The notes beneath the pieces are model-generated. The model did no database searches and was not told where the DNA came from. It worked only from the letters and a program-made list of their open reading frames with translations. The position numbers were made by a program, and so were the translations under genes. Positions 44,700 through 53,790 of a stretch of DNA of 64,000 bases are shown here, in pieces. The DNA is taken from positions 1-64,000 of the forward strand of contig CACIED010000003.1 of assembly GCA_902585605.1 (NCBI GenBank), given 5' to 3'. Numbering within the stretch: the first letter of the stretch is position 1; every line of letters begins with the position of its first letter. This stretch comes from an uncultured Alphaproteobacteria bacterium (lineage in GTDB: Bacteria > Pseudomonadota > Alphaproteobacteria > HIMB59 > GCA-002718135).

Positions 44700-46208
44700 A
44701 TGAAAATTAGAGTTTTATCGAGAAAAAGTGACTTGGCAATAATTCAAGCACGTGAATTTTCCGATTATATGCAATCAAAACATCCTTTTGTAGAAATAGA
44801 ATTTTTAACAAGAAGTACTTCAGGAGATAAAGATCTAAAAACACCTCTATCTGAAATGCCAACTGAGGGAGTTTTTACCAATGATTTAAGGGATGAATTA
44901 ATAAATAATAAATGTGATTTAATTGTTCACTCGTGGAAGGATCTTCCAATTGAAGTTGGTGATAAAACTAAAATAGCTGCAACATTAAAACGAGCCGACA
45001 AAAGAGATATATTATTTTTAAAAAAAAATAAAAAAATGGATAGTAAGAAAATTACTATTCTTTGTTCATCACCAAGAAGACAATATAATTTAAAAAATTT
45101 TATTGAAAATTATCTTCCACAAAAGTTTGATAAAGTTTGCTTTGAAAATATAAGAGGTAACATACCTACTAGATTTAAAAAATTTTTGGAAAACCCTGAC
45201 AGTGATGGTTTTATTGTTGCTAAAGCAGCAATTGATAGATTACTTTTGAATAATTATTCTGAATTCAATGAATTAAAAATAACTCTAACAAAATATATTA
45301 ACGAATGTCTATGGTCTGTTTTACCATTGTCTATAAACCCTTGTTCTCCTGGACAAGGAGCTCTAGCGATTGAAACAAGAATTAAAGATAATAAACTTAA
45401 CGAAATTTTAAATGAAATTAATATTTCCAAAGATTATTCCAATGTTATTCAAGAAAGGAATATTCTAAAAAATTATGGAGGAGGATGTCACCAAAAAATA
45501 GGAGTATCTTATATATCACATAAATTAGGATTAGTCGTATCTAAAAGAGGTGAAGATGAAAAAGGCAATCATTTTGAGAGCTGGGATTTTATCGATCCAA
45601 AAGATATAAGTTTTTCTAGTAATACAACAGATGAAATTTATCCTGAAAATTTAAAAAATTATAAAATATTTTCTAGAAAACAATTAAATGAAAATGTTGA
45701 TGATATAAATAATTTACAAAATAAATGTATTTATGTTTCACGAATTAGCTCAATCCCGGAAAATTCAAATATCCAATCAAATAATGTTATTTGGACTAGT
45801 GGTTTAAGAACATGGAAAAATTTATCTGAAAGAGGTATTTGGGTTAATGGAACTTCAGATGGTTTGGGTGAGGATTTTGATAAAGAAATTAATTCACTTA
45901 CAAATAATCCTTGGGTTAAGTTAACTCATTCTCAATCTCCTGAAAGTTCGATAAAAAATAAAATTGAAACGTATCAATTGGAGTCTATTGATTTTGAAAT
46001 AGATATAGAAAAGAAAAAGTACTTTTATTGGATGAGCAGTTCAGCTTTTAAGGCGAGTATTGATAAATATCCTAAAATTATAGAAAAATATCATTTTTGT
46101 GGCCCAGGAAATACTTACAACGAGATTAGTAAAATATTAGGTAATGATAAAAATCTTTTTGTTGAGCTATCTTATGATAGTTGGAAGAAAAAATTACTAA
46201 AAGCCTAA
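44700..46208 (+). CDS. hemC: Hydroxymethylbilane synthase with C-terminal HemD-like extension
   Basis: A 502-residue protein against about 310 for ordinary HemC. Residues 1-300 are porphobilinogen deaminase: catalytic aspartate D81 in VHSWKDLPIE, substrate arginines in LCSSPRRQYN and ENIRGNIPTRF, and the dipyrromethane cysteine C263 in YGGGCHQKIGV. Residues about 310-502 look like a diverged uroporphyrinogen-III synthase, with IWTSGLRTWKNLSERGIWVNG and YFYWMSSSAFKASIDKYP followed by HFCGPGNTYNEI. A HemC-HemD fusion would explain why no separate hemD is in this otherwise ordered heme operon. It is followed after 2 bases by hemE. Confidence 0.88.
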   Translation: MKIRVLSRKSDLAIIQAREFSDYMQSKHPFVEIEFLTRSTSGDKDLKTPLSEMPTEGVFTNDLRDELINNKCDLIVHSWKDLPIEVGDKTKIAATLKRADKRDILFLKKNKKMDSKKITILCSSPRRQYNLKNFIENYLPQKFDKVCFENIRGNIPTRFKKFLENPDSDGFIVAKAAIDRLLLNNYSEFNELKITLTKYINECLWSVLPLSINPCSPGQGALAIETRIKDNKLNEILNEINISKDYSNVIQERNILKNYGGGCHQKIGVSYISHKLGLVVSKRGEDEKGNHFESWDFIDPKDISFSSNTTDEIYPENLKNYKIFSRKQLNENVDDINNLQNKCIYVSRISSIPENSNIQSNNVIWTSGLRTWKNLSERGIWVNGTSDGLGEDFDKEINSLTNNPWVKLTHSQSPESSIKNKIETYQLESIDFEIDIEKKKYFYWMSSSAFKASIDKYPKIIEKYHFCGPGNTYNEISKILGNDKNLFVELSYDSWKKKLLKA

Positions 46209-46210
46209 AA

Positions 46211-47209
46211 ATGACAAATATTTTATTCAAAAATGCACTCAAAAGAAATATTCAAAAAACACCACCCATTTGGTTCATGAGACAGGCTGGAAGGTACCAT
46301 TCGCATTATCGCAAGCTCAAAGAAAAATATACTTTTGAACAACTTTGTAAAACTCCTGATCTAGCCGCAGAAGTCGCTTTTGGTCCAATACAAGAGTTTG
46401 ATTACGATATTGCAATTTTATTTAGTGATATTTTATTTATCTTGGAGGGACTTGGTTTAGATTTAAAGTTTGACCCAGGGCCTAAATTTAATTCTTTTAT
46501 AAATTCAAAAAACATTAATGATTATAGTAATATTGATCGTGGAATTGAGCATATGCAATTTCAATTTGAAGCAATAAAAATAACAAAAGAGAAATTGCCA
46601 AATAATAAAAGTTTAATTGGATTTGTTGGTGGACCTTGGACATTATCAAAATATGCATTTGGAAATAATAACTCTGATTTAATCGACACTAAAATGAATT
46701 TAGAATTTATTTCAAAAATTCTTTTACCCCTTCTAAAGAAAAATATTCAATTACAATTAGATGCAGGTGTTGAACTAGTCATGGTTTTCGATAGCTCCTT
46801 GTATGATTTAGATAAAATAAATTTTCATGAAATTTATTCCAAATTTTTGGAAGAGATTGCGATTTCTTTTCCAAACAAAGTTGGCTATTATTCAAGAGGT
46901 AAGAGTTTAACTGATCTAAATTCTACCATCAATTATCCCTTTGCTGGTTTTGGTTACGATCACACAATAGATCTTAAATTTATGTTTGAAAATCAAAAAC
47001 AAGGATTTATTCAAGGAAATTTCAATGAAAAATTAATGTTAGGTGAAACAGATACATTTCTTAAAGATTTAAAAGATTTTATTGAAAAAATGAAATCCAT
47101 TGAAAATCTTAATGGCTGGATTTGCGGCCTTGGACATGGAATTAACAAAAATACTCCAGAAAAAAATGTTCATTTATTTATAGAAAATATCAGAAAAGAA
47201 TTTAGCTAA
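46211..47209 (+). CDS. hemE: Uroporphyrinogen decarboxylase
   Basis: A 332-residue enzyme converting uroporphyrinogen III to coproporphyrinogen III. The signature PPIWFMRQAGRYHSHYRKLK is complete, with the catalytic aspartate region AILFSDILFILEGLG and FVGGPWTLSKYAF. I use the ATG at 46211, two bases after the hemC stop; an in-frame ATG at 46181 lies wholly in hemC and adds residues foreign to the family. It is the second gene of hemC-E-H-F-J. Confidence 0.96.
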   Translation: MTNILFKNALKRNIQKTPPIWFMRQAGRYHSHYRKLKEKYTFEQLCKTPDLAAEVAFGPIQEFDYDIAILFSDILFILEGLGLDLKFDPGPKFNSFINSKNINDYSNIDRGIEHMQFQFEAIKITKEKLPNNKSLIGFVGGPWTLSKYAFGNNNSDLIDTKMNLEFISKILLPLLKKNIQLQLDAGVELVMVFDSSLYDLDKINFHEIYSKFLEEIAISFPNKVGYYSRGKSLTDLNSTINYPFAGFGYDHTIDLKFMFENQKQGFIQGNFNEKLMLGETDTFLKDLKDFIEKMKSIENLNGWICGLGHGINKNTPEKNVHLFIENIRKEFS

Positions 47210-47214
47210 TAGAT

Positions 47215-48240
47215 ATGGTTAAATATATAGGTGAAAAAGATTATGAGCACGGGAGTAAAGAAAAAATTGGTGTTTTAATTACTAACCTAGGCACTCCAGA
47301 TGCTCCAAACAAAAAAGAACTAAAAGTTTATCTTAATCAATTTTTGTCAGACCCTAGAGTAATCGAATTACCTAAAATCTTATGGCAAATTATATTGAAG
47401 CTAGTAATTTTACAAATAAGACCATCAAAGTCAGCAGAAGCATACAAACAAATTTGGACTGATAAGGGTTCTCCACTTTTAGATATCGCAAAAAGACAAC
47501 TAAATAAAATCCAATCATCTTTTTCTTCAAAAAATGAAAATATAGTATTTGAAGTTGGGATGCGTTATGGCAATCCATCTATTCCAGATGCTTTGTTAAA
47601 ACTTCAAAAAAAACAAGTAAGAAGATTATTAGTTCTGCCTTTGTATCCGCAATATTGTGCTGCAACAACAGGGAGTACATTTGATGAAGTAACAAATGTA
47701 TTGCAAAAATGGCGTTGGATACCTGAAATGCGTTTTATCAATCAGTACTTTGAAGAAAAAAATTATATTGAAGCTTTGTCAAATTCAATAAAGTCATTTT
47801 GGAAAAAAACTTCAAAACCACAAAAAATTATTTTTAGTTATCATGGTATACCAAAACGGTATTTGACTAATGGTGATCCGTATCATTGCTTTTGTCTTAA
47901 AACCACAAGACTGGTCAAAGAACATATGGGATTATCCGATGATGAGATAATGACTACTTTCCAAAGTAGATTTGGAAGAGAGGAATGGTTAAAGCCATAT
48001 ACAAGTGAAACATTAAAAGAATTACCAAAACAAGGGATTAAAAATATACATATAATATCTCCTGGTTTCAGTAGTGATTGTCTTGAAACACTTGAAGAAC
48101 TTGAAGAAGAAAATAAAGAATATTTTATGGAGTCAGGTGGAGAAAATTATCATTATATACCTTGCTTGAATGATCACGATGATCATATAGCCGTTTTTGT
48201 AAATCTGATAAAAAAACATACTCAAGGCTGGCCATTATGA
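47215..48240 (+). CDS. hemH: Ferrochelatase
   Basis: A 341-residue enzyme inserting ferrous iron into protoporphyrin IX at the membrane surface. It opens with GVLITNLGTPDAP. The metal-binding histidine is in IFSYHGIPKRYL, and the acidic site is in SPGFSSDCLETLEELEEEN. The cysteine in SSDCLETL and those in YHCFCLKT may allow a 2Fe-2S cluster, as in some alphaproteobacterial enzymes. Its stop overlaps the hemF start (ATGA). Confidence 0.95.
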   Translation: MVKYIGEKDYEHGSKEKIGVLITNLGTPDAPNKKELKVYLNQFLSDPRVIELPKILWQIILKLVILQIRPSKSAEAYKQIWTDKGSPLLDIAKRQLNKIQSSFSSKNENIVFEVGMRYGNPSIPDALLKLQKKQVRRLLVLPLYPQYCAATTGSTFDEVTNVLQKWRWIPEMRFINQYFEEKNYIEALSNSIKSFWKKTSKPQKIIFSYHGIPKRYLTNGDPYHCFCLKTTRLVKEHMGLSDDEIMTTFQSRFGREEWLKPYTSETLKELPKQGIKNIHIISPGFSSDCLETLEELEEENKEYFMESGGENYHYIPCLNDHDDHIAVFVNLIKKHTQGWPL

Positions 48241-49047
48241 TTGCTGATCCCAAATTTAATACTGCAAAAGAATGGTTTGAAAAATTACGAGATAACTTAG
48301 TTGAAACTATTCAAAACATTGATGAAAATCAATTTGAAATAAGTAACTGGGATCACAAAGGTGATGGTGGTGGTAAAATGAGTAAAATTAAGGGTAATAT
48401 TATTGAAAAAGGTGGAGTAAATATTTCTACCGTCTCTGGGACATTTAACGAAAATATGAGAGATGCTATTCCGGGTGCTAAAGAAGATCCAAATTATAAT
48501 GCAACCGGCATCAGTGTTGTATTACATCCAGTTTCACCTAAAATTCCTTCTATGCATTTTAATACAAGATTTATTAAAACCGCTCAGGAATGGTTTGGTG
48601 GAGGCATGGATATTACACCTTGTGTAATATTTGAGGATGAGAAAAAATATCATCGTGGTTTAGAAGTTTTGTGTAATAAATATGATAAATCATATTATCC
48701 TAAATTTAAAAAAATGGTGTGATGACTATTTTTTTCTTAAACATAGAAACGAACCAAGAGGTGTTGGAGGAATATTTTTTGATTACCTTCAAACTGGCGA
48801 TTGGGGAAAAGATTTTGAATTTGTCCAAGGCGTAGGTACTTATTTTCATCAGTTTATCAAAAATACTTTAATTGCACTTAAGGATGAGGAGTGGAATGAA
48901 GAGGAAAAAAAATTACAATTAGTTAAGCGTAGTCGCTATGCTGAATTTAACTTATTATATGATAGAGGTACAAAATTTGGTCTAGAGACTGGTGGGAATG
49001 TTGATGCTATATTAATGTCAATGCCTCCTCACGCGGTTTGGGAATAA
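48237..49047 (+). pseudogene. hemF: Oxygen-dependent coproporphyrinogen III oxidase, split by one base in an A7 run
   Basis: Two adjacent frames together make a full HemF. The first part (48237-48722) has GDGGGKMSKIKGNIIEKGG, VVLHPVSPKIPSMHFNTRF and WFGGGMDITPC, then stops right after YPKFKKMV. The second part (in frame to 49047) continues WCDDYFFLKHRNEPRGVGGIFFDY, ending LMSMPPHAVWE. The break is at seven adenines, 48708-48714; removing one A joins ...YYPKFKK to WCDDYFF without loss. All else is intact and the operon context is conserved. This is either a sequencing or assembly indel, or a gene rescued by slippage; true decay is less likely. The product oxidises coproporphyrinogen III to protoporphyrinogen IX with O2. 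Confidence 0.9.
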
Positions 49048-49050
49048 ATA

Positions 49051-49470
49051 ATGTTATTTAATACTCTGAAAGTTATTCATATTTTTAGTATCATAGCTTG
49101 GATGGCTGGACTTTTATATCTGCCACGTTTGTTTGTAAATCATGCTAATCCTGAAATTACAAAAGAAACCTCAGAAACATTCAAACTAATGGAAGGAAAA
49201 TTGTACAGAATAATTATGTTTCCAGCTTTTATAGTGACGTGGATATCAGGTTTTACACTTACACATTATGTAGGTATTGATACTTGGTTGGTTTTAAAAA
49301 TTTTATTTGTAATTTTATTATCTGTCTATCATTTTTTTTGTTTAAAATGTCTTAATGATTTTAAAAATGATAAAAATAAATATTCAACTAAGTTTTTTAG
49401 AATTACAAATGAAGTGCCAGCAGTAATATTGATTTTTATACTTATACTTGTTGTATTTCAGCCTTTTTAA
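49051..49470 (+). CDS. hemJ: Protoporphyrinogen IX oxidase HemJ
   Basis: A 139-residue four-helix membrane protein. The N-terminal LKVIHIFSIIAWMAGLLYLP carries the conserved histidine that binds heme b, and LKILFVILLSVYHFFCLKCL contains the conserved lysine. HemJ replaces HemG and HemY in most alphaproteobacteria and uses the respiratory chain to oxidise protoporphyrinogen IX. It starts 3 bases after hemF, closing the heme operon, so the pathway from 5-aminolevulinate to heme is complete here apart from hemB. Confidence 0.93.
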   Translation: MLFNTLKVIHIFSIIAWMAGLLYLPRLFVNHANPEITKETSETFKLMEGKLYRIIMFPAFIVTWISGFTLTHYVGIDTWLVLKILFVILLSVYHFFCLKCLNDFKNDKNKYSTKFFRITNEVPAVILIFILILVVFQPF

Positions 49471-49473
49471 TTA

Positions 49474-50124
49474 CTACTTTTTTGTTTTAATAGGTGTTTT
49501 TCTCTTTGGATTACAAACCTTGCATATTTCACACTCCAAACCATAACAACTTCTTGCCTGACAAAACTCTCTTCCATAAAATATTATTTGTAAATGAAGT
49601 TTGTTCCAAGATTTTTTTGGAAAAAGATATTTTAAATCTTTTTCTGTTTGGACAACATTTTTACCATTTGTTAAACCCCAACGTTGAGCTAAACGATGAA
49701 TGTGCGTATCAACCGGAAATGCTGGATGACCAAATCCTTGAGACATAACAACACTAGCTGTTTTGTGACCAACACCTGGTAACTTTTCTAATTCCTCAAA
49801 ACTTTCTGGAACATTGCCTTTAAATTTTTTTACAAGAATTCTTGATAGTTCAAAAATTGCTTTTGATTTTTGAGGTGCTAAACCACAAGGACGAATAATA
49901 TTATAAATTGTTTTTTTTGGTACTTTTGTCATTTTTATAGCTGTGTTTGCTTTTTTAAATAGTATTGGTGTAACTTGATTAACCCTTTCATCTGTACATT
50001 GAGCACTAAGAAGTACAGCTACAACTAATTCAAATTTATTTTTGTGGTTAAGAGGAATAGGTACTTTTCTGTATATACGGTTTAGTATTCTAGAGATCTC
50101 TTGTGCCTTCTCTATCTTTTTCAC
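49474..50124 (-). CDS. nth: Endonuclease III
   Basis: A 216-residue base-excision repair glycosylase/AP lyase. The helix-hairpin-helix is LEKLPGVGHKTASVV with the catalytic lysine, and the aspartate is in FPVDTHIHRLAQRWGL. The C-terminus has five cysteines, CQARSCYGLECEICKVC, presumably binding the 4Fe-4S cluster, though spacing differs from the C-x6-C-x2-C-x5-C of E. coli Nth. The start is GTG with GGAGGAG upstream. It is convergent with hemJ. Confidence 0.94.
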   Translation of the reverse strand: MKKIEKAQEISRILNRIYRKVPIPLNHKNKFELVVAVLLSAQCTDERVNQVTPILFKKANTAIKMTKVPKKTIYNIIRPCGLAPQKSKAIFELSRILVKKFKGNVPESFEELEKLPGVGHKTASVVMSQGFGHPAFPVDTHIHRLAQRWGLTNGKNVVQTEKDLKYLFPKKSWNKLHLQIIFYGREFCQARSCYGLECEICKVCNPKRKTPIKTKK

Positions 50125-50156
50125 TATATCGAGTCTCCTCCAAGGTTTATGTCTAA

Positions 50157-50206
50157 ATTAATACTAATAATTATGACAAAATATAGCACTTATTAATACT
50201 AATAAT
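50157..50206. repeat. Two direct copies of a 15-base AT-rich element
   Basis: ATTAATACTAATAAT occurs exactly at 50157-50171 and 50192-50206, 35 bases apart start to start, in the 142-base spacer between divergent nth and the binding-protein gene at 50267. Tandem identical sites upstream of an importer operon suggest a regulator-binding region; the LysR-type protein at 55498 is a candidate. Confidence 0.45.
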
Positions 50207-50266
50207 ATTGAATATTTCCATTGAAGTAGTATGGATCTACCATCAAATTTCTATGGAGGAAATAAT

Positions 50267-51841
50267 ATGAAAAAAACTTTAAGCATTGTTTTGTCTTTGC
50301 TTTTCATGGGTATTTTCTCACCGGCATTCGCAAACACTATTAAATGGTCAATGCCTGGTGACTCTTTAACTCTTGATCCGCACGCACAAAACGAAGGACC
50401 AACTCACATGGTTTCGCGTCAAGTATATGAAGGTTTAGTAACTCCAGGTATTAATATGGAAATACTACCTCAGCTTGCTGAGTCATGGAAAACAACTGCT
50501 GATGACACTTGGATATTTACAATTCGTAAGGGTGTAAAATTTCATGATGGATCAGATTTAACAGCTAGTGATATTGCTTTTAGTATCAATAGAGCAAAAA
50601 CCGCTCCGTCTGATATGGTAGATTTAATTAAAAGTATTAAATCAGCATCAGCATTAACTGATCACACAGTTCAGATTGTAACAGATGGACCAAATCCAAT
50701 TCTTTTAAATCAATTAACTCAGATATTTGTTATGTCTGAAGATTGGGCAAAAGCAAATGGTTGTGAAGTTTCATACAACTGGGATGCAGGTGAAACATCT
50801 TATTGTGCTTCTAATGCAAACGGAACTGGACCTTTCAAAATCACTTTTAGAGAACAGGACGTAAGAACTGTTTTTGAAAAAAATAATGATTGGTGGGGTG
50901 ATGATAGTACTTTTAATGTAGATACTATTGAACTACTTCCAATTGCAAATGATGCAACAAGAGTTGCTGCACTTCTATCAGGAGAAATTGACTACACAAA
51001 CGTTGTTCCAGTACAAGATATTGAGAGAATCAAATCTTCTGCTGCACATGGTGTAAAAATGACTCCTCAAAATAGAACAATATTTTTTGGAATGGATCAA
51101 GGTTCTGCTGAATTAAATTCATCTAATATAAAAGGTAAAAATCCTTTTGCAGATAAAAGAGTTCGTTTAGCTATGTACCATGCGTTAGATATGGAAGCTA
51201 TTAAGGATAAGGTAATGAGAGGACAAAGTGTTCCTGCAGGAATTATCACTGCTCCTGGTGTAAACGGTCATACAGCTGCACGTGACGAAAGATTACCTTA
51301 TGATCCAGAGCTTTCAAAAAAACTATTAGCAGAAGCTGGTTATCCAGATGGATTTGAGGTTACGCTAGATTGTCCAAATGATCGTTATATCAACGATGAA
51401 GCAATCTGTGTTGCTGCTATTGGTATGTTTGCTAAAATTGGAGTTGATGTAACTCTTGATGCAAAAACTAAAAGTCAACACTTCTCAGAAGTTAAAGAAG
51501 GTGACGCAAATGGTATGACAAGTGACATGTACATGTTAGGTTGGGGAGTTCCAACTTTTGACAGTCATTACGTATACTCATACTTATTTGATAGTGCTGG
51601 TAGCTGGAATAAAGTTAATTTCAGCAATGCTAGAGTTGATGAGTTAGTAGCAGCAATGGGTGTTGAAACTGATCAAGATAAAAGAAATGCTATGATTGCT
51701 GAAGCTTGGGATATTACTCAAGATGACGTAACATATCTTCCTTTACATCACCAAGTTGTTAACCAAGCATCAAAAAGTAATGTCGATGTTCCAATTAGAA
51801 TGAACAACGAACCATTATTTAGATTTGCAAACGTAAACTAA
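50267..51841 (+). CDS. ABC importer periplasmic binding protein, family 5
   Basis: A 524-residue dipeptide-class binding protein. The ATG at 50267 gives a clean signal peptide (MKKTLSIVLSLLFMGIFSPAFA-NT) and is preceded by GGAGGA at 50255-50260; an in-frame ATG at 50231 lacks both. Family features are DSLTLDPHAQNEGPTHMVSRQVYEGL, WIFTIRKGVKFHDGSDLTASD and RVRLAMYHALDMEAIKDKVM. It heads an operon with two permeases and a double ATPase. The ligand is unknown; neighbouring amidohydrolase genes suggest a peptide, ureide or other nitrogen compound. Confidence 0.93.
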   Translation: MKKTLSIVLSLLFMGIFSPAFANTIKWSMPGDSLTLDPHAQNEGPTHMVSRQVYEGLVTPGINMEILPQLAESWKTTADDTWIFTIRKGVKFHDGSDLTASDIAFSINRAKTAPSDMVDLIKSIKSASALTDHTVQIVTDGPNPILLNQLTQIFVMSEDWAKANGCEVSYNWDAGETSYCASNANGTGPFKITFREQDVRTVFEKNNDWWGDDSTFNVDTIELLPIANDATRVAALLSGEIDYTNVVPVQDIERIKSSAAHGVKMTPQNRTIFFGMDQGSAELNSSNIKGKNPFADKRVRLAMYHALDMEAIKDKVMRGQSVPAGIITAPGVNGHTAARDERLPYDPELSKKLLAEAGYPDGFEVTLDCPNDRYINDEAICVAAIGMFAKIGVDVTLDAKTKSQHFSEVKEGDANGMTSDMYMLGWGVPTFDSHYVYSYLFDSAGSWNKVNFSNARVDELVAAMGVETDQDKRNAMIAEAWDITQDDVTYLPLHHQVVNQASKSNVDVPIRMNNEPLFRFANVN

Positions 51842-51853
51842 TAAATTTTGTAT

Positions 51854-51879
51854 TTTCTGGCCAGTAATCTGGCCAGAAA
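51854..51879 (+). terminator. Intercistronic stem-loop after the binding-protein gene
   Basis: Perfect 11-bp stem, arms TTTCTGGCCAG (51854-51864) and CTGGCCAGAAA (51869-51879), loop TAAT. It fills the 45-base gap to the permease start at 51887. No U-tract follows, so partial attenuation or protection of upstream mRNA is likelier than termination. Confidence 0.75.
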
Positions 51880-51886
51880 TTAAACC

Positions 51887-52864
51887 ATGTTTAGCTATTT
51901 CTTTAAAAGACTCTTTCAATCTATTCTTGTAATGATTGTTGTCGCCTTTGTTTCATTTTCCTTATTTAATTTTGTTGGTGATCCGGTAAATAGTATGACT
52001 GGAGAAGATGCTTCAGATGAAAGACGTGCTGAGGTTAGAGAAGTATTGGGTTTAAATGATCCTGTTTACATCCAATTTTCACGTTTTATTGGCAATGTAA
52101 TTCAAGGTGATTTTGGAATATCATACCAATTAAAAAGAGAAGTTTCAGACTTAATTGCAGAAAGAATGCCTGCTACTTTAGAGTTAGTATTTGTATCTGC
52201 TTTAATTGCAATTATCAGTGGTGTGATCTTGGGTGTATATACTGGTATTCATAGAGACAGTTATATTTCTAATATTATTCTTGTGATTTCTCTAGCAGGG
52301 GTTTCCTTACCAACATTCATTATAGGAATAATGTTAATTTATTTGTTCTCAGTAATTTTAGGAGTTCTACCATCTTTTGGAAGAGGTGAAGTTACACAAT
52401 TAGGTTTTTGGACTACAGGATTTTTAACTACTTCAGGATTAAAAGCACTAATACTTCCATCTGTTACGTTAAGTTTATTTCAAATGACTTATGTTATTAG
52501 ATTAGTTCGCGCAGAAATGATGGAAATTTTACAAACAGATTATATTAAATTTGCAAAAGCAAGAGGGATAAAAAGGAGTGCTATTAACTATAAGCATGCC
52601 TTAAAAAATGGATTAATTCCAGTTATTACTATTACAGGTATAAACATTGGAACTTTAATTGCTTTTTCAATTATTACGGAAACAGTTTTTCAATGGCCAG
52701 GCATGGGGTCATTGTTTATCAAAGCAGTATACTTTGTCGATATTCCAATTATGTCAGCATACATGATTATGGTAGCCTTTATATTTGTTATGATAAATTT
52801 TATTGTAGATATCACATACTATTTTATTGATCCTAGAATTAGGCTTAAGGAAGAGGGTAGTTAG
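51887..52864 (+). CDS. ABC importer permease, DppB-like
   Basis: A 325-residue inner-membrane permease with the N-terminal helix, GLNDPVYIQFSRFIGNVIQGDFGISYQ, and the coupling loop region YIKFAKARGIKRSAINYKHALKNGLIP. It is the first permease of the importer that starts at 50267 and ends with DPRIRLKEEGS, the usual family close. The DppC-like gene begins 2 bases later. Confidence 0.93.
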   Translation: MFSYFFKRLFQSILVMIVVAFVSFSLFNFVGDPVNSMTGEDASDERRAEVREVLGLNDPVYIQFSRFIGNVIQGDFGISYQLKREVSDLIAERMPATLELVFVSALIAIISGVILGVYTGIHRDSYISNIILVISLAGVSLPTFIIGIMLIYLFSVILGVLPSFGRGEVTQLGFWTTGFLTTSGLKALILPSVTLSLFQMTYVIRLVRAEMMEILQTDYIKFAKARGIKRSAINYKHALKNGLIPVITITGINIGTLIAFSIITETVFQWPGMGSLFIKAVYFVDIPIMSAYMIMVAFIFVMINFIVDITYYFIDPRIRLKEEGS

Positions 52865-52866
52865 AA

Positions 52867-53790
52867 ATGCTACTTAAAACATATAATAAAATATATGATA
52901 CTGATATTGGATACAGTTTCTTTAATTCTAAATTAGCAGTAATTTCTTCAACAATATTTTTTATTATACTTTTTTGTTCTGTTTTTGCCGGGTTAGTTGC
53001 TCCTTATAACCCTTTTGACCCAGCATCAGTTTCTTTAATGGATGCCTTTACCCCACCAGTATGGTCGGAGGGAGGAAGTTTTAGCTTTATTTTAGGTACT
53101 GATCAGCAGGGAAGAGATATGTTTTCAACAATGATTTATGGTTCAAGAATTTCTCTTATTGTTGGTTTTGCATCTATAATTTTTGCTATGATACTTGGAG
53201 TATTCCTTGGAATAACAGCTGGATATATTGGTGGTAGATACGAGATTGTTGTAATGCGCCTTACAGATGTACAGTTAACTATTCCTAGTATTTTAATGGC
53301 TTTACTTGTTGATGGAATTGCAAGGGCAATTATCTCACAATCAATGCATGATGAAATGGCAATTTATGTTTTGATTTTTGCAATTGGTATTTCTGAATGG
53401 CCTCAGTTTGCAAGAGTATCAAGAGCATCAACTCTAGTAGAAAAAAATAAAGAGTATGTTTCAGCTTCAAGAATTATTGGACTATCAAATATTCTAATTA
53501 TGTTTAAACACATATTACCAAATATTCTTAGACCTATATTAGTGATTGCTACAATTGGATTAGCACTTGCAATTATTACAGAGTCTACTCTAAGTTTTTT
53601 AGGCGTTGGCGTTCCACCAACAACACCCTCACTTGGTACTCTAATAAGATTCGGAAATAATTTTTTATTTTCAGGAGAATGGTGGATTACTTTTTTTCCA
53701 GCAATTTTCTTAATTGTTCTGGCTTTATCAATTAACTTGTTAGGGGATTGGATGAGAGATGCTCTAAATCCAAAATTAAAAAAGAGATGA
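52867..53790 (+). CDS. ABC importer permease, DppC-like
   Basis: A 307-residue permease of normal length. It shows LVAPYNPFDPASVSLMDAFTPP, FILGTDQQGRDMFSTMIYG, and the coupling loop EYVSASRIIGLSNILIMFKHILPN. The stop overlaps the start of the double ATPase (ATGA at 53787-53790). Together with the DppB-like protein it forms the transmembrane channel. Confidence 0.93.
   Translation: MLLKTYNKIYDTDIGYSFFNSKLAVISSTIFFIILFCSVFAGLVAPYNPFDPASVSLMDAFTPPVWSEGGSFSFILGTDQQGRDMFSTMIYGSRISLIVGFASIIFAMILGVFLGITAGYIGGRYEIVVMRLTDVQLTIPSILMALLVDGIARAIISQSMHDEMAIYVLIFAIGISEWPQFARVSRASTLVEKNKEYVSASRIIGLSNILIMFKHILPNILRPILVIATIGLALAIITESTLSFLGVGVPPTTPSLGTLIRFGNNFLFSGEWWITFFPAIFLIVLALSINLLGDWMRDALNPKLKKR

Noticed and set aside
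48682..49047. The second hemF frame as an independent 121-residue gene
   Set aside because: It begins inside the upstream frame with residues foreign to any family and continues exactly where HemF breaks, so it is the C-terminal half of hemF.
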